Position numbers and translations under genes: made by a program. Below are positions 26,600 through 37,103 of a stretch of DNA of 64,000 nucleotides, one piece after another. Position 1 is the stretch's first letter, and every line of letters begins with the position of its first letter. The notes under the pieces were generated by a model, which made no database searches, had not been told where the DNA came from, and saw only the letters and a program-made list of their open reading frames with translations. The DNA comes from Manis javanica (lineage: Eukaryota; Chordata; Mammalia; Pholidota; Manidae), in contig NC_133158.1 of assembly GCF_040802235.1 (NCBI RefSeq), forward strand, positions 165,017,401 to 165,081,400. Reading direction: 5' to 3'.

Positions 26600-27595
26600 T
26601 TCAGTTACATGAACATCCAGCTCACAGGGTCTTGATGAGTCCATTACATCCAAGGCCTATACAGCCTTGATTGCCTGCTTGGCAGCAGTAAAAGCAGCTG
26701 CACATGTCTCATCCCAGTCCCACCTGATGCCCTTTCATACCAACCTGTATAAGGGCTTCAGAATTTGTGCCAAGTGTGGGATAAACACTCTCCAGTAGCC
26801 CAAAAGACCCCAAAACTCTTGTAATACTGCCACAGTGGTAGGGGTAGGGAAAGCCTGGACTTTGTCTATAACTGCTTCAGCAATAACTTTAGTTTTACCC
26901 GACCAGACAGTCCCCAAGAATTTCACAGATAAACCAGGTCCCTGAACCTTGGTGCTTGGAGCCGATCCTTTTTCCTGTAGATGTTGCAACAGTCTAGGAA
27001 CTGCCCCTTCTAAATCTGAAGGAGAATCAGATGTGAGCATAATAGCATCAATGTAGTAATATAACCACACTGTTTGTGGTTTCTTCCATGTGGCCAAGTC
27101 CTGGGCTACAAGTCCATGACAGCTGGTGAGGATGTGGAGGTATCCCTGTGGAAGGACAGTGAGTGTCCACTGCTGGCCTTCCCATGTGAAGGCAAACTGT
27201 TCCGGGCTTTCCTGTGCTATGTCAATAGAGAAGAAAGCATTAGCAAGGTCTACTACATAATGATACATTCCCAGTTCATGGCTGAGTGTGTCCAGAATGT
27301 CTGCTACAGAGGGGACAGCAGCATGCAAAGGGGGTGTGACTTGATTCAATTCCCTGTAATCTACACTCATACGCCAGGAGCCGTCTGGCTTTTTCACTGG
27401 CCACATTGGGGAATTAAAAGGACTTAGTGGGCTTTATGATGCCCAACCCCTCCAACTCCTGTAGAGTTTCTCCAACTTCCTTGTGCCCCCCAGGCAATTT
27501 ATACTGCTGAATATTTATCACCTGCTGAGGTACAGGCAGAGCTACAGGTGGCTGCTTAGCATGTCCCCTCAGAACTGCTTTTACCACATGCACCC
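26600..27595 (-). pseudogene. Proviral reverse transcriptase remnant
   Basis: The open part at 26735-27406 encodes VKKPDGSWRMSVDYRELN, then VVDLANAFFSI (first catalytic Asp), FTWEGQQW, LPQGY, and the active-site box. The box reads YYYIDAIML, so the second Asp of the expected Y-x-D-D is Ala (codon at 27044-27046). Frame breaks occur before 27406 and near 26735. The upstream stretch at 27414-27590 carries the N-terminal part of the domain. Class III similarity comes from wording such as VTPPLHAAVP and WSGKTKVI. Confidence 0.85.
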
Positions 27596-27880
27596 TCAGT
27601 CTGAACTCACCTGCAGCAGCCACAGGCCCTGCAGGATATCTACACCCAAAATATATTCAGGGATGGGAGAAATGTTCACAGTATACTCATCTGGGGGTAA
27701 ATGCCCTATTCCCAATGGGATTTGGGCTTTCTTCACTCTAACTGCCTTACCCCCATAGCCATCTATCACAGCAGGGGTTCCAGGAAAACGCTCGGGGTTG
27801 CCATGAATCAGAGAACACTTAGCTCCTGTGTCCACCAGTGCCAGGACATGTTGTACATTCACAGGGGAATCAATGAATTG
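27596..27880 (-). pseudogene. Proviral aspartic protease remnant
   Basis: The frame contains LALVDTGAKCSLIHG, the retroviral protease active-site loop (D-T-G), followed by a flap-like region and ILGVDILQG, which fits the conserved C-terminal helix. It is 88 codons in the open part. It lies between gag and reverse transcriptase as expected. Confidence 0.75.
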
Positions 27881-28049
27881 CTGATTCTACATGTGGCCTC
27901 TAGTCCCCACCATGTCCCCCAAGGTGGGACTTTGACACCCCCTTCAGTTGAACCACAATGCCCATTCGTCCTCCTGTGGGGGTGAGGGCTCAGGTGAATC
28001 CTGAGTACTGTTTCCCAGGAAGTTTTGCAGGGACACAGGCCGGGCATGA

Positions 28050-29588
28050 GGCCTTGACTCTGATTTCCATGTCCTGGACCTGAGCCGCTGGAACTGCTGC
28101 TCTGACTTTCATTGGTACCACAGTTCTAACAATATTCTATTGGGCTGCCCATCGAGTTTTTCTTTCACTACCCCAGCCTTTATCAAATCAACCCACATCT
28201 GGGTCCTGGAGACCTTCACGGGGCCTTTTGCACTTCTCCTCTCAGTCGTGGCCTGTACTTCCCTCTGTGCCCTTATTGTTTCAACCTCCCCCAGATCTGC
28301 TCCCCCAACCCTCATTTATGGGCTGCCCTAGGTGGGGGAGCAAGAGTAGTCACTAGGGACCCAAAGAGAGATGTGGGAGCTGTATGCAGCACCAGGTTTC
28401 TCATTCCTATAGCGAACATCTCTTTATCAGGGCCCTGGGGGTCCATATTATAGATGATATTTTTCATACCCAATTCCCGCAGTACCTGTTGGAGCTCTGC
28501 ATATGTTTTCCAACTACTGGGAAAATATGGTAAATCACCCTGATCAGGCCAAACTGCCCTAATGGCAGCTGTCAACCATTCCACGAGTGTCTGATTCCCT
28601 GAGGCATGATGGGCATTTTGCAACTGCTGCTGGAAGGAAGGGTGAGTCGTCAGGGAAGCCATTCTGCTCATCTCAGCACCCAACACAACAATGTTTTCCA
28701 CCCCCACATCCGAGAGATGTAAAAGCCATATGGGCAGAGATTCAGATGGCTTCTGCCTATACTGGACACTCATGTCCACCAGCTCATCCTGGGTATAGGG
28801 GCAGAGCATGGAGTGCTCCACAACCTGGGGAGGGGGCAACCTCCGCCTGAGGAGCCCACGGTTGTTTCGTTTTTATTTTCTTAATTACAGCTGGGCGGGC
28901 CTTTAAAACAGGAGAAGATGGTACCTCCAGCTGTGGCCTGGGGAGCACGTCCGCCAATGGCCCCACCGCCTCCTCTTCTCCCTTGGGCTCCTCCACCAAC
29001 GGCTCCTCCTCCACCACTTCTGGGGCTGAGGGCACTCCTCTTTCCTCCCCCTCCCCATGGCCTCCTGCAAGGTGGCTCTTCCTGCTGCCAACCCCTTGCC
29101 GCTAAGGAGTCTTCTAGGAGCATGACCTGTCTTTTCAGTAACTGTCTCTCTTCTTTAATAGCCTCCCACAGGTTATCGCCCAGCTCCAAGAGATGCTGAA
29201 GTGTGTCTTTCTCCCCCTAAGTCCCTCTCTCTCTTCGCTAACCCTCTCGATAATCCTCTTTCTCCTGTATAACATTTTCCACTATCTGGATGAAAAGAGA
29301 CCCTACAATGCCAGCCGCTACACGACCCCCTATGGTCTCCAAGCAGTCTTCCAACTCACAGAGGGCTAACTCTGCAGCTTCCAGTGTTTCCACCCTTCCT
29401 CAGTTCTGGAGAATGTCCCACCCCTCTAAGAGGTACTTTACCCTAGACCAATTTCCCACTAGGGATTCCGAAATTGGAAGCCCCACAGCTGGGGGGATAA
29501 TAACAGGTGGAGTGGCCCCCTCTGCCGCTGCATCCGCTGGGGCCTCCCCACCATCTACAGGAGCAGCCCTCCCAAAGGTGGCACCCAT
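28050..29588 (-). pseudogene. Proviral gag remnant
   Basis: Gag-like sequence in at least four broken frames. A start codon followed by Gly (MGATFGR) lies about 45 bp inside the 5' LTR at 29588. Next comes a helical, charged segment and a glycine/proline/arginine-rich linker (28881-29189). The best-preserved block is capsid-like (28312-28839, 175 codons, with SLPIWLLHLSDVGVENIV). A C-terminal basic part follows (28109-28315, KVSRTQMWVDLIKAGVVKEKL). Capsid similarity to ERV-L Gag is by recognition only. No zinc knuckle was found. It is not a functional gene. Confidence 0.7.
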
Positions 29589-29609
29589 TAAGACAGATTT
29601 TGGGTTGAG

Positions 29610-29632
29610 GCACCCTGCTGACTGCCACCAGG
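29610..29632 (-). other. Possible primer-binding site
   Basis: Directly inside the 5' LTR the minus strand reads TGGTGGCAGTCAGCAGGG a few bases in. It resembles the complement of a tRNA-Ser 3' end, with one gap and several mismatches. Serine primers are known in the HERV-S branch of class III elements. The match is imperfect, so the tRNA assignment is tentative. Confidence 0.3.
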
Positions 29633-29939
29633 TATAAATCTGGGGAAAGGAAATCCGGGGGCAAAATACCTCTAAAAACCGAAATCAGTCAAAGGGAAAA
29701 ACAAAGTTTAAAACCCGTTTATTGCTTACAAACTGCAATCTAGGGGCGTCTCTCTCCTCTACTCAGGAATAGGCCAGCAAGTAAACCAGCCCCTCCCTTT
29801 TAACTCTCAGGTTCAGACACACCCTCCTTGTCCAGGTAATTACCCATTGACTGGAGATTAACTTCTCTCCACCCCTGAGGATAATGCAAAAGTACTAAAG
29901 CCAGGGAGATAATCTGGAAATGCTACAATTTTACCCACA
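29633..29939 (-). repeat. 5' LTR of the provirus
   Basis: About 307 bp, starting TGTGGGTAAAAT on the minus strand. The inner end has TA where TG is expected on the plus strand. It shares with the other LTR the tttattgcttacaaactgca block and the caggtaattaccca block. Confidence 0.88.
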
Positions 29940-30004
29940 GGGAGAAAAGAAACCCTAAAGGAACTTGGAAGGGAAGAAAAAGCCACCTCACCTCCCTCCT
30001 TTCA

Positions 30005-30215
30005 TAGAGGCAATGGAATGTAGTGGTTCCAAGCGCAGGCCTCTGGGTGACCTTGGGCAAGATTTAACCTCCCTCACTTTTCTAATCTGAAAAATGGGCA
30101 ATAAGATTGTTTTTATTTCATAGGGTTATCATGAAGATTAAACAAATTCACATAAGCCCTTGAAAAAATATTTAGCATGTAATAAGCACTCAGTAATTAT
30201 TGACCATTATGATTT
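30005..30215 (+). repeat. MIR SINE
   Basis: ggaatgtagtggttccaag, gggtgaccttgggcaagat and tgaaaaatgggcaataagat form a sense MIR. Confidence 0.75.
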
Positions 30216-31039
30216 CCAATGTTTCTCCCAGTGTGTGTCTCACAATCCTTTGCTCAGAACAAGGCATGTTCTCCACTTTCACCCTACACCTTATTCTGAG
30301 CAACTGATGTCTATCTGGTGTCCTGGTTAGTGATTTTAATCTTTAAAGTCACTCACGTCTGAAATCTGCTCAATGGAAGGATACCACACATGGAACAAGG
30401 ACACCGTAGATGTTGCTGAGTGGAACTTACCCATCACCACCATCTGGACTGCATTTGGATGTGGTTTGTAGTCCTTCTTCATTTCTCTCGCACCTCAGCA
30501 GAAAAGACTGAACCAGACAGAAACTGGACTGAGAGTTGGGAAGAGTGAAATACTACATATAGGGAGACTCTCAGCACCTTCCCCACCTTATCTCTGAAAA
30601 TGAGGGCAAGCAGGCTGACACCTCTCAGGTGGGGTAGTGGAGGAGTGCTCTCTGGGAGACTGAACAGCCTAACAGAAAAGGTCTGCACAAACTCACAGGT
30701 GGGGTCCTCATTGAAATGGCTTAGTAGGTTCACTCTACAGTGAAGCCTGTCAGTTGAGATCTTCTTGTCAGCCTTTTGGTCTTGCACTCTAAAATACGAA
30801 CAGTCAAAGATCTTAAATGTGAAATAGTCAAGATCATTTGTTTAAAAAAAGAAAAAGACTTTCCAAAATGAAATGTAATGCCAAAGCAGAAGAAACTTGT
30901 AGAAACAGGAACAATGCAGGAAGTAGAAGAAAACATGTTTTAAAACCTATAATTAATATCTTTTGAATTTAAGAGAAGATATTGAATCCATAAAACAAAA
31001 ACAGATTATAAAACAAGGAAGAAGAAGAACAACGAGCAC
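30216..31039. other. GRK7: Intron 2 right of provirus, nothing recognised
   Basis: No coding or repeat signal that I can name. Confidence 0.4.
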
Positions 31040-31370
31040 ATGTGGAAATAAAAAATACAGAAATACGTTTGCAGAACAGCATGGATAAATCTTAAAACAT
31101 TATGTTAAGAAAAGAGTATTCACCATACAATTCCATTTACATAAAATCTAAGAATAGACATAACTAATCTATGGTGACAGAAATCAGAAAGTGGTTGCCT
31201 GGGAAGTAGGGAGGAGAATGGACTAGAAAGAGGCACTCAGTAGATGGAAATGTTCCATATCTTGCTTGGGTGGTATTTACATGGGTGTATTCAATTATCA
31301 AATTCATCAGCAGAATATCTAAGATCTGTGCACATTATTCTATATTAATTACATGTTAATAAAAAAATAC
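31040..31370 (+). repeat. Old L1 (L1M) 3' end
   Basis: cagcatggataaatcttaa, gaaagtggttgcctgggaa and tatttacatgggtgtattc are typical of L1M 3' ends. It closes with an A-run near 31370. Confidence 0.75.
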
Positions 31371-31689
31371 ATGTGCTGAAATGAGAAGTTCAACAGAAGG
31401 ATTAAGCCTCTAGATCTAATTATCAATTTAGAGGACACACAAAGAACAGAGGAACATATTAAATGACACTGTAGGGATGCAGTCCATAAAATCTGACTGT
31501 GGGAAACTTTACAGTTTAGCCAGTTTCCTCCATCAAAAATTTTCAAAGTATGGGGGAGACAGAAAGAGAAGAAACATATATTCACAGAGATTTAAGAAAC
31601 CTATCAATCACATTGTATGAACCTTATTTGGATCCAAATTTAAACAAACTATTTACAAGTTTATAGGACAACTGGAAAAGTGCAAATAT

Positions 31690-31975
31690 GTCTAGATATT
31701 TGATAATGGTAAAGAACTGTTGGTATTTTTACAGTGAGCTAATGGTAAGAGCTTTGTTTCTTTTAAGTGACCTTGTCTTTTAGAGATTCATAGTGAAATA
31801 CTTACAAATTATATGATATCTAAGGTAATCTGTGGCAGCGGGAGTGGGTAGGGACACAGATGGAACATGACTGGCCTTGTGTTTTGTTAAAGTTGGGTGT
31901 CGCATACACTGGATATTATTCTAGTCTCTTTTTGTATATGCTTGAAATTTCCCATAACAGAACACCTTTTTTTGA
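31690..31975 (+). repeat. Old L1 (L1M) 3' end
   Basis: tttagagattcatagtgaaa, the gggagtgggtaggg block and tttgtatatgcttgaaattt identify an L1M tail. Confidence 0.65.
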
Positions 31976-32756
31976 AAAAACAGAAGCATTGGAAGAAAAA
32001 AATAGAGGAAGTCTCCCGGGAAAAGAAAAAAGACAAAGAGATGTAAAATAAGAATGAAAGATAAGAAGCATAAAGGATAACTTCAGGATTTCAAAAAAAG
32101 AGAGCAAAGAAAATGAAAAGGAGAAAATGACAAAGAAATAATATGGGAAAAATTTCCACTACTGACAGCCATTAGTTTCTGCACTGAGAAGCCAGCCAGC
32201 AGCCAGCTGGATGAAAACAGTCCCATCCTAAAGTACATCATTGAGAAATGTCATCCAGCTGGTGTACAAGGCCACGAGCCTCACACATCTTCTTACAGTC
32301 CCTCTGCTGCCTCCTTTTCTCTCTCTGGGACACTATACTGCTGGCACTACTTCTAGGCCAAGCTGTTCCTCTGTTTTTAGAACTGGATGAAATACCATAC
32401 TGAGGGATATGGGACTGGTGTCCAGGCAGCTGTTAAGTATGTGGGTGACATATCTGGAAATCTAAATAAGTTAACTTTTGGGTAATCCTTGACTAATGGA
32501 ATGGGAGCTGGGAGGGAGCTGGGCAGTTAGATTACCCTCCCCCTCTCTCCCCTTTGGGTCCTCCTTGTGACCCTTCCAGAAGAGTCCCTTGTGCCTGAAA
32601 CTAGCAGCCAGTGTGGTAATGCCTGGCATCAATGCCCCTTCCCTCACTCCTTTTCCCCCACTATATTCTGTTATGAAAACCTTCAAACACATAGGAAAGT
32701 TGAAAGAATTTCACAGGAAGCACTTGTATACCCAATACCTCGTTACCACTGATGTT
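31976..32756. other. GRK7: Intron 2, nothing recognised
   Basis: An A-rich purine run (31976-32150) is followed by unique sequence. Confidence 0.4.
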
Positions 32757-33140
32757 TAAAACAGCTTTATTGAGGTATAATTTAAATATCATAAAACTGA
32801 CCCATTTAAAGTATAAAATTCAGTGGTCTTTAGTATATTCACAGAGATATGCAAACATTATCACTCTTTTAGAGTGTTTCTTTCACCCAGAAAAGAAACC
32901 CCTTATCCTTTAGCAGTCACTTCCATGGCCCTTTCCTAACTCTAAGTAACCTTTAATCTACTTTATGGATCTATGAAATTGCCTATTTGGACATTGTGTC
33001 TAAAGAGAATCACACAATATGTAGCCTTTTATGACTAGCACTTAACATATGTTTTCAGGGTTTGTCCATGTTATAGAAAGAATCAGTACTTTGTCCTTTT
33101 TTATTGCCGAACAATATTCCATTGTGTATCATTAACATTT
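32757..33140 (-). repeat. Old L1 (L1M), antisense
   Basis: acagctttattgaggtataa, aattcagtggtctttagtat and gccgaacaatattccattgt are antisense L1M wording. Confidence 0.8.
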
Positions 33141-33584
33141 TATTAGATTTGCCTTATCATGTTTCTCTCCATCCCTCTATTGCTCCATTTTTTCATCTTA
33201 TATCTTTTATGTATTTCCACATAATTTAATTTCCTGTTTCCCCAATGCTCAGCACCTTCACAATATGCACCTTTCCAATAGAACTTACACCGTATGGTGC
33301 AAAGGAGGCTGGGCAGTGGAGAACTCAGCCTTCTGGCCTCTGTCACAAAGGGGACTGGGAAACTGGGAATGGATTTTTGCTACCTTGGCATGCAGCATTT
33401 CTCAGTCTCATCCACAAGTCTCCCCTCCTATCATTTCATCGCACAGATTTTTATATTCCAGAAATGCCAAATTTCTTCAGGTTCCCTATGCAGTCCACAT
33501 TTTCCCTGACTCCATCTCCTGCACATGCTCATTACCTTGGTAACCTTGCCTGTGTGACAGATCCTTCCTTCATGACTCAGCTTA

Positions 33585-33825
33585 GCTGTCACTCTTCAAT
33601 GCAGTATCCCCAATACACACACACACCCTCTAGCCTCCCTGTGCTGTTTTACACTCCCATTATGGCATATTCCCCACTTTACTGAATTAACCTTTGAGCC
33701 TGCCTGTCTCCACCAGCCTGTAAATCCTCAAGGTTAGGGACCAGGCCTTTTATGTCTTGGTATCCCTAGAACTACCATAGGACACAGCTCAATAAATTTT
33801 TGTTGGATAGTGAATGGAAAACATC
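33585..33825 (+). repeat. L2 LINE 3' end
   Basis: ctgtctccaccagcctgtaa, ttagggaccaggccttttat and acagctcaataaatttttgt are the conserved L2 3' terminus. Confidence 0.8.
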
Positions 33826-34379
33826 TAGTTACCATCTTTACTGTTGTTTATTTAACAAACTTTGGTTGGACACGCCCCAAATGAGGCCCTGCTGTAAGTA
33901 CCTGGTTTAGATACAGAAATGAGTAAGACTATACCCTAGGCCTCAAAGGAGCTTACAAGACCCTTTCGCCTGAACAAGTGGAAAGCTGAATAAGATGCCA
34001 GGGTGACAGATGTAAACTGAGACTGTCCCAGGCAAACTAGAACATATGGTCACCCAAATTACACATCAGCTTCTATGAAAAGAACATTCCCACACTGACT
34101 CATGCCCAGCTTGTCAGAATCCCAGTCACTTCCAGAATGTTTTTGTAGAGGCCAATTACTGCTCATTAGTGCCTGGGCCATTTTTGTCCTTCACTGTTGT
34201 TATCCATGAAAGTTAATATCCCTAAACATACACTGTGCACATAAAACATACGTATTTAAGCAATTAGAACAAAATCATGTAATGAGCAGTTAAAAACACT
34301 TTCCAATCTTTTTTGATGTGCTGAAATACATATTTTAACCCATGTGTGAAATCCATTACATATATACATTTCTTGGTCT

Positions 34380-34720
34380 TAACAGTAGGTCCTGGTCTGT
34401 GGTCTTTGTTGTTGGGCATTTGGATGTTTCCGGCTTGTGACCATTATGAATAATGGAGCTATGAAAATCTTAATAGGCAATCCTTTTTCTTTCTTCTGAG
34501 TCGTTTCTTTGAGGCATGTACTTCTGAGTTAAATAACCTGATTGAAGGATGGGAATAGTTGATGTATCTTGTTTTCTATCTCCCTATGTCTTATTGCTTT
34601 CCTAAGAGTCTGAGTCAATTTATAAGGCATGTCTGTTTCTCACAACTCTGCCAATAATTTATATTATCATTTTATATGCTAATAGAAGTCCATTGTCATT
34701 TTAGGGAGTTCTTTGTTTGC
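34380..34720 (-). repeat. Old L1 fragment, antisense
   Basis: gggcatttggatgtttcc and tgaataatggagctatgaaa fit a degraded antisense L1 ORF2 segment. Confidence 0.5.
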
Positions 34721-34859
34721 ATTTTTAATTGTTGCAGAGGTTATACATTACACTTCAACCAAACGTAACTTAGTTTTTATGAAGACATAATATAAATATG
34801 TATGTTACAATTGCAATGTCTGTTGCAGGTATTCATTAAGTAGTTGTTGAATGAACGGA

Positions 34860-35150
34860 TGTATTAAAATTACACACAGTCACAAAAAGACAAACACTGC
34901 ATGATTCCACTCACATATAGAGTAGCCAAATTCATAGAGACAGAAAGCAGAATGGTGGTTGCCAGAGCCTGGGAAGTGGGGGCAATGGGTAGTCATAAAG
35001 GGTATAGAGTTTCAGTTTTGCAAGATGAAAAGAGCTCTGGAGATCGGTTACAAAATAATGTGAATGTACTTAGTATCTTTAGCTGTACACTTAAAATGTA
35101 TTAAGATGGTTATTTTCATGGTATGTGTATTTTACAAAAGAAAAATTACA
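34860..35150 (+). repeat. Old L1 3' end
   Basis: gcatgattccactcacata, aatggtggttgccagagcct and tgtacacttaaaatgtatta identify it. Confidence 0.8.
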
Positions 35151-35779
35151 TATATATAAGTATATAAATTTAACCCAATGGTCAATTGGCATATATTGTC
35201 AGTAGAAGTGTGCCTACAACATATAGTCATGCATGTTAAATGAAGCAGGTTAAATGTGTGGAATTTTCTAGTTTACAATGACAGTGTCAATTTTTCAGTG
35301 CAGAAACACACAGGCAGAGATATGTGATATTAGTATCATTATGTAATGTAGAGCATATAGTAATACATGTAGAGCATACAGAGTAAGAAATATCATAGAC
35401 CAGTTAATATTCTGTGAACATGCAATATTAGCAATAAGGTGCTCAAATCTTAAAAAAATGATACATCTAATTTTCTATAAATAAAATGCAGAGGCAGAGC
35501 TTAGGGGATTGTTAAGACAGCCACTTAAACTTTTCATCTACAAGATGAGGTAATGAGACTAAGAGAGGCTGGGTGATTTTCCCATTTCAAGAGCAGCCAC
35601 AGCTGTCCCCTTTAGAATGCACTCCAGCCCAATTCTCTTTATGTCTCATTGGCCAGAATGGATCACATGGCCTGTCCTGATGGCACCACAGGCTGCTGGG
35701 AAAGCAGGAAACCGAAAAGGTTAAATACATGGTTACCCCCATTAATTTGGGTTCCCCTAACAAAGAAAGAAAAGGATAG

Positions 35780-35883
35780 GGACTCTCTTGTCCCCTCCTG
35801 GCATGAGCCAGGAGCTCTATTCTCTCACTTTATTTCTAAATAAAAGCCTCTCCCTGGCTCTCCTACCTTGAAAAAAAAAAAAA
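35780..35883 (+). mobile_element. Short poly(A)-tailed retro-insert with AATAAA
   Basis: About 90 bp plus an A-run, flanked by a perfect 14-bp duplication aaagaaaaggatag (35766-35779 and 35881-35894). AATAAA is at 35839-35844 and the A-tail starts about 26 bases later. It looks like the 3' end of a polyadenylated RNA, probably an LTR transcript (R-region style), inserted by L1 machinery in the sense direction of GRK7. Confidence 0.75.
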
Positions 35884-35983
35884 GAAAAGGATAGTGGATA
35901 TTGGATAGACAATCAGCAGTGTCTGTTACACTCATGTTAGTGTTCTTGTTTTGTTTTATTTTATTTTTTTTGGGGTGCTACAG

Positions 35984-36258
35984 GCTGGAACCAAGGGTTA
36001 TATGGCTCCTGAAATCCTAATGGATAAAGTGAGTTATTCCTATCCTGTGGACTGGTTTGCAATGGGATGCACTATTTATGAAATGGTTGCTGGACGAACA
36101 CCATTCAAAGAATATGAGGAAAAAGTCAGTAAAGAGGACTTAAAGCAAAGAACCTTGAAGGAGGAGGTCAGATTCCAACACAGTAACTTCACAGAGGAAG
36201 CAAAAGATATTTGCAGACTCTTCTTGGCTAAGAAACCAGAGCAACGCTTAGGAAGCAG
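35984..36258 (+). CDS. GRK7: GRK7 coding exon 3 (residues 351-442)
   Basis: This exon encodes the activation segment and C-lobe: AGTKGYMAPE (351-360), then DWFAMGCTIYEMVAGRTPF, and on to KKPEQRLGSR. It is 275 bp, entering in phase 0 and leaving in phase 2; Arg442 is split with exon 4. The acceptor ends gctacag at 35983. Its pyrimidine tract is T-rich but contains a GGGG run seven bases from the AG. The donor is gtaaac at 36259. A short poly(A)-tailed insertion with its own AATAAA ends about 90 bp upstream (see findings), so this exon sits in a recently altered setting. The coding sequence itself has no defect. Confidence 0.97.
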
Positions 36259-37103
36259 GTAAACTGCCATATAACAAAGATAATTAGTGATGTCAGCATT
36301 GTCCACAGTGATTGGATTAGCGACAAAGCCTAGGGATAAAGTAGTAGTATTATTTCCCTATTATTATTTACATTTTGTATGGTTAAGTATTTCTGAAACT
36401 TTGAAAACTATGAGCACTTGATATGGAACAATCTCCAAAAAATATTTTTAAGTAAAAAAGTGAGGTGTAAAGCATCATACATGAAAAAAAAAGAAAAAGA
36501 ATATGGGATTCAAGTAATTGCATATTTGGGGCAAAGTATACAAAGGATGTATAGGATTGGTTGGCTCAAATAAAGGTAAGTTGGTTGGGGGCTGGTGACA
36601 AGGATACAAATGAGGATTTCACTATATAACACAATTATCTTTTGAATTTTGAATCATGTGAATGAATTATGTATTTACAAAAGAATAAAATTAAAACTTA
36701 AAACCATTAGTATTGACGGCCTTATCTCTGGGAAATTCTGCCCCTTTTGTACATCTGTGTAAAATACCCTCAGTCAATCAACAGATAGTGAGTACATATG
36801 ATATTGCCACCTATGTTAAATACAGCTGAAATTAGTTTTGAGGAAAGGCAAGTTTTATTGCTTACACTGGAATAGTAAAATCAAGATATTTAAAAAATAA
36901 AATGATAAGTTAAATTAGGCCTGTGAAAAGACCCTTGGGAATGGGTGACTGTATTACTGTAGAGAGAAAACCAAGGGTTTTAGAGTCACAAACATAGCCT
37001 CACATGGCAGCTCTACTCTGTATTGATCATTGTATTCAAAGCAATTGAATTGCATCTTCTGAGTCTCAATATATTCACATATATAATGGGAGTTTGTGGG
37101 TAT
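36259..37103. other. GRK7: Intron 3 start, possibly old L1
   Basis: 36400-36700 has the look of a degraded L1 tail (gagcacttgatatggaacaa, taaagcatcatacatg, A-run), but the match is weak. The rest is unassigned. Confidence 0.35.

Larger units (their letters stand above)
23974..29939 (-). mobile_element. ERV-L-like endogenous provirus, antisense in GRK7 intron 2
   Basis: A full-length but dead provirus in the order LTR, gag, pro, pol, LTR, read on the minus strand. Both outer edges carry the same 5-bp duplication GGGAG (23969-23973 and 29940-29944), which is the size expected for ERV-L elements. The elements are TG...CA-ended, except that the inner end of the right LTR has mutated. No env is seen: only about 350 bp separate the integrase frame from the 3' LTR. 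Reverse transcriptase and integrase resemble class III (ERV-L) proteins. Many stops and frame changes break the frames. The two LTRs differ at roughly one base in six or seven by eye, so the insertion is old but later than the mammal-wide fossils around it. Confidence 0.9.

Noticed and set aside
28918..29199. Proline-rich plus-strand frame
   Set aside because: It is the complement of the Gly/Arg-rich linker of proviral gag.
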